Of a DNA stretch of 53,042 nt, positions 52,828-53,042 are shown piece after piece (the stretch's first letter is position 1; the number at the start of each line of letters is the position of its first letter). This DNA comes from Clostridia bacterium (GTDB lineage: Bacteria; Bacillota; Clostridia; Oscillospirales; CAG-382). Made by a program: the position numbers and the translations under genes. The notes below the pieces were generated by a model. The model had not been told where the DNA came from and did not search any database. It worked only from the letters and a program-made list of their open reading frames with translations. Where the stretch lies: the NCBI GenBank assembly GCA_017629175.1, contig JAGBXS010000028.1:1-53042 (forward strand), given 5' to 3'.

Positions 52828-53042
52828 GTGAAACCGAAGGATATCCGTAAAATAACCGTTGCCGTAACCAGATTCTTGAAGTTCTTTTTGGCTTTGTGGA
52901 TCATCTCGCAGGTGGTATTTTACTTTGCGAAGATCGACGATCCCTTCCTCACCGTAACGGAGACCTATATCACCGCAGAGCTGTTCGGCTGGATCTGCGT
53001 TGGCATCCTATTGCTTGCGTTTTCTTCTTTTATCAAGCCCGC
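52828..53042 (+). CDS. Membrane protein, N-terminal fragment
   Basis: A GTG at 52828 follows AGGAG by 6 bases and opens a frame running off the window (71 residues seen). It begins VKPKDIRKITVAVTRFLKFF, then a first membrane span (ALWIISQVVFYFA), a short outside segment and a second span (GWICVGILLLAFSSF). It is 22 bases after the dehydratase stop, so probably in the same operon. The fragment is too short to name. Confidence 0.68.
   Translation, partial: MKPKDIRKITVAVTRFLKFFLALWIISQVVFYFAKIDDPFLTVTETYITAELFGWICVGILLLAFSSFIKP

Overview
The window looks like chromosomal DNA of a low-to-mid-GC Gram-positive of the class Clostridia, probably an uncultured gut or anaerobic lineage (inference). 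The reasons are an LTA-synthase-type sulfatase, DUF4358/DHHW/MBOAT and DUF1836 genes, a flotillin/NfeD pair, a C_GCAxxG_C_C domain, strong AGGAGG-like ribosome sites, and many sigma-A promoters of the TTGACA-17-TATAAT type. I see no phage, IS element, CRISPR array or rRNA. Four tRNA genes are present.

Layout. 1-1.7 kb (+): the tail of a PFL/DUF711 protein and an AraC-type regulator. 1.7-6.2 kb (-): citrate synthase, aconitase and NADP-isocitrate dehydrogenase, one operon making 2-oxoglutarate. 6.3-8.9 kb (-): dapA-dapB-dapF for lysine/diaminopimelate. 9.1-12.75 kb (-): a 1226-residue membrane-anchored protein of unknown function built from about five degenerate repeats of roughly 172 residues. 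12.85-14.6 kb (+): an epimerase pseudogene that keeps its promoter, then a metallo-beta-lactamase/C_GCAxxG_C_C fusion. 14.6-19.5 kb (-): MBOAT acyltransferase, two DHHW proteins and two small genes, a surface O-acylation cluster, with a divergent DUF4358 lipoprotein. 20.2-21.5 kb (-): M20 amidohydrolase, then tRNA-Arg.

21.9-28.7 kb (-): a carbohydrate locus with a solute-binding lipoprotein, a discoidin-DUF4855 membrane-anchored protein, a CBM9-like lipoprotein and a sugar isomerase, but no permease or ATPase. 28.8-31.5 kb (-): asnS and an aspartate aminotransferase-like gene. 31.7-35.0 kb (-): DUF1836 regulator, NfeD-like protein, flotillin and a membrane protein. 35.1-38.8 kb (-): LTA-synthase-like enzyme and a GT-C membrane glycosyltransferase. 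39.0-40.1 kb (+): tRNA-Leu, an odd initiator tRNA-Met, and a TrmH-type RNA methylase.

40.2-53.0 kb is a second carbohydrate-rich part: a GH78 rhamnosidase; a deacetylase-like protein divergent from a sigma factor with a large C-terminal extension, the two sharing an inverted repeat; a PHP phosphoesterase; an APH-like kinase; tRNA-Leu; and a translationally coupled operon. That operon encodes a DUF6259-like hydrolase, an SDR dehydrogenase, an MBL-fold hydrolase, an enolase-superfamily sugar-acid dehydratase and a truncated membrane protein. It reads naturally as an oxidative sugar -> lactone -> acid -> keto-deoxy-acid route in which an MBL-fold protein takes the lactonase step. This is the best candidate in the window for an undescribed pathway. 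All functions are read from sequence motifs; no database search was possible.
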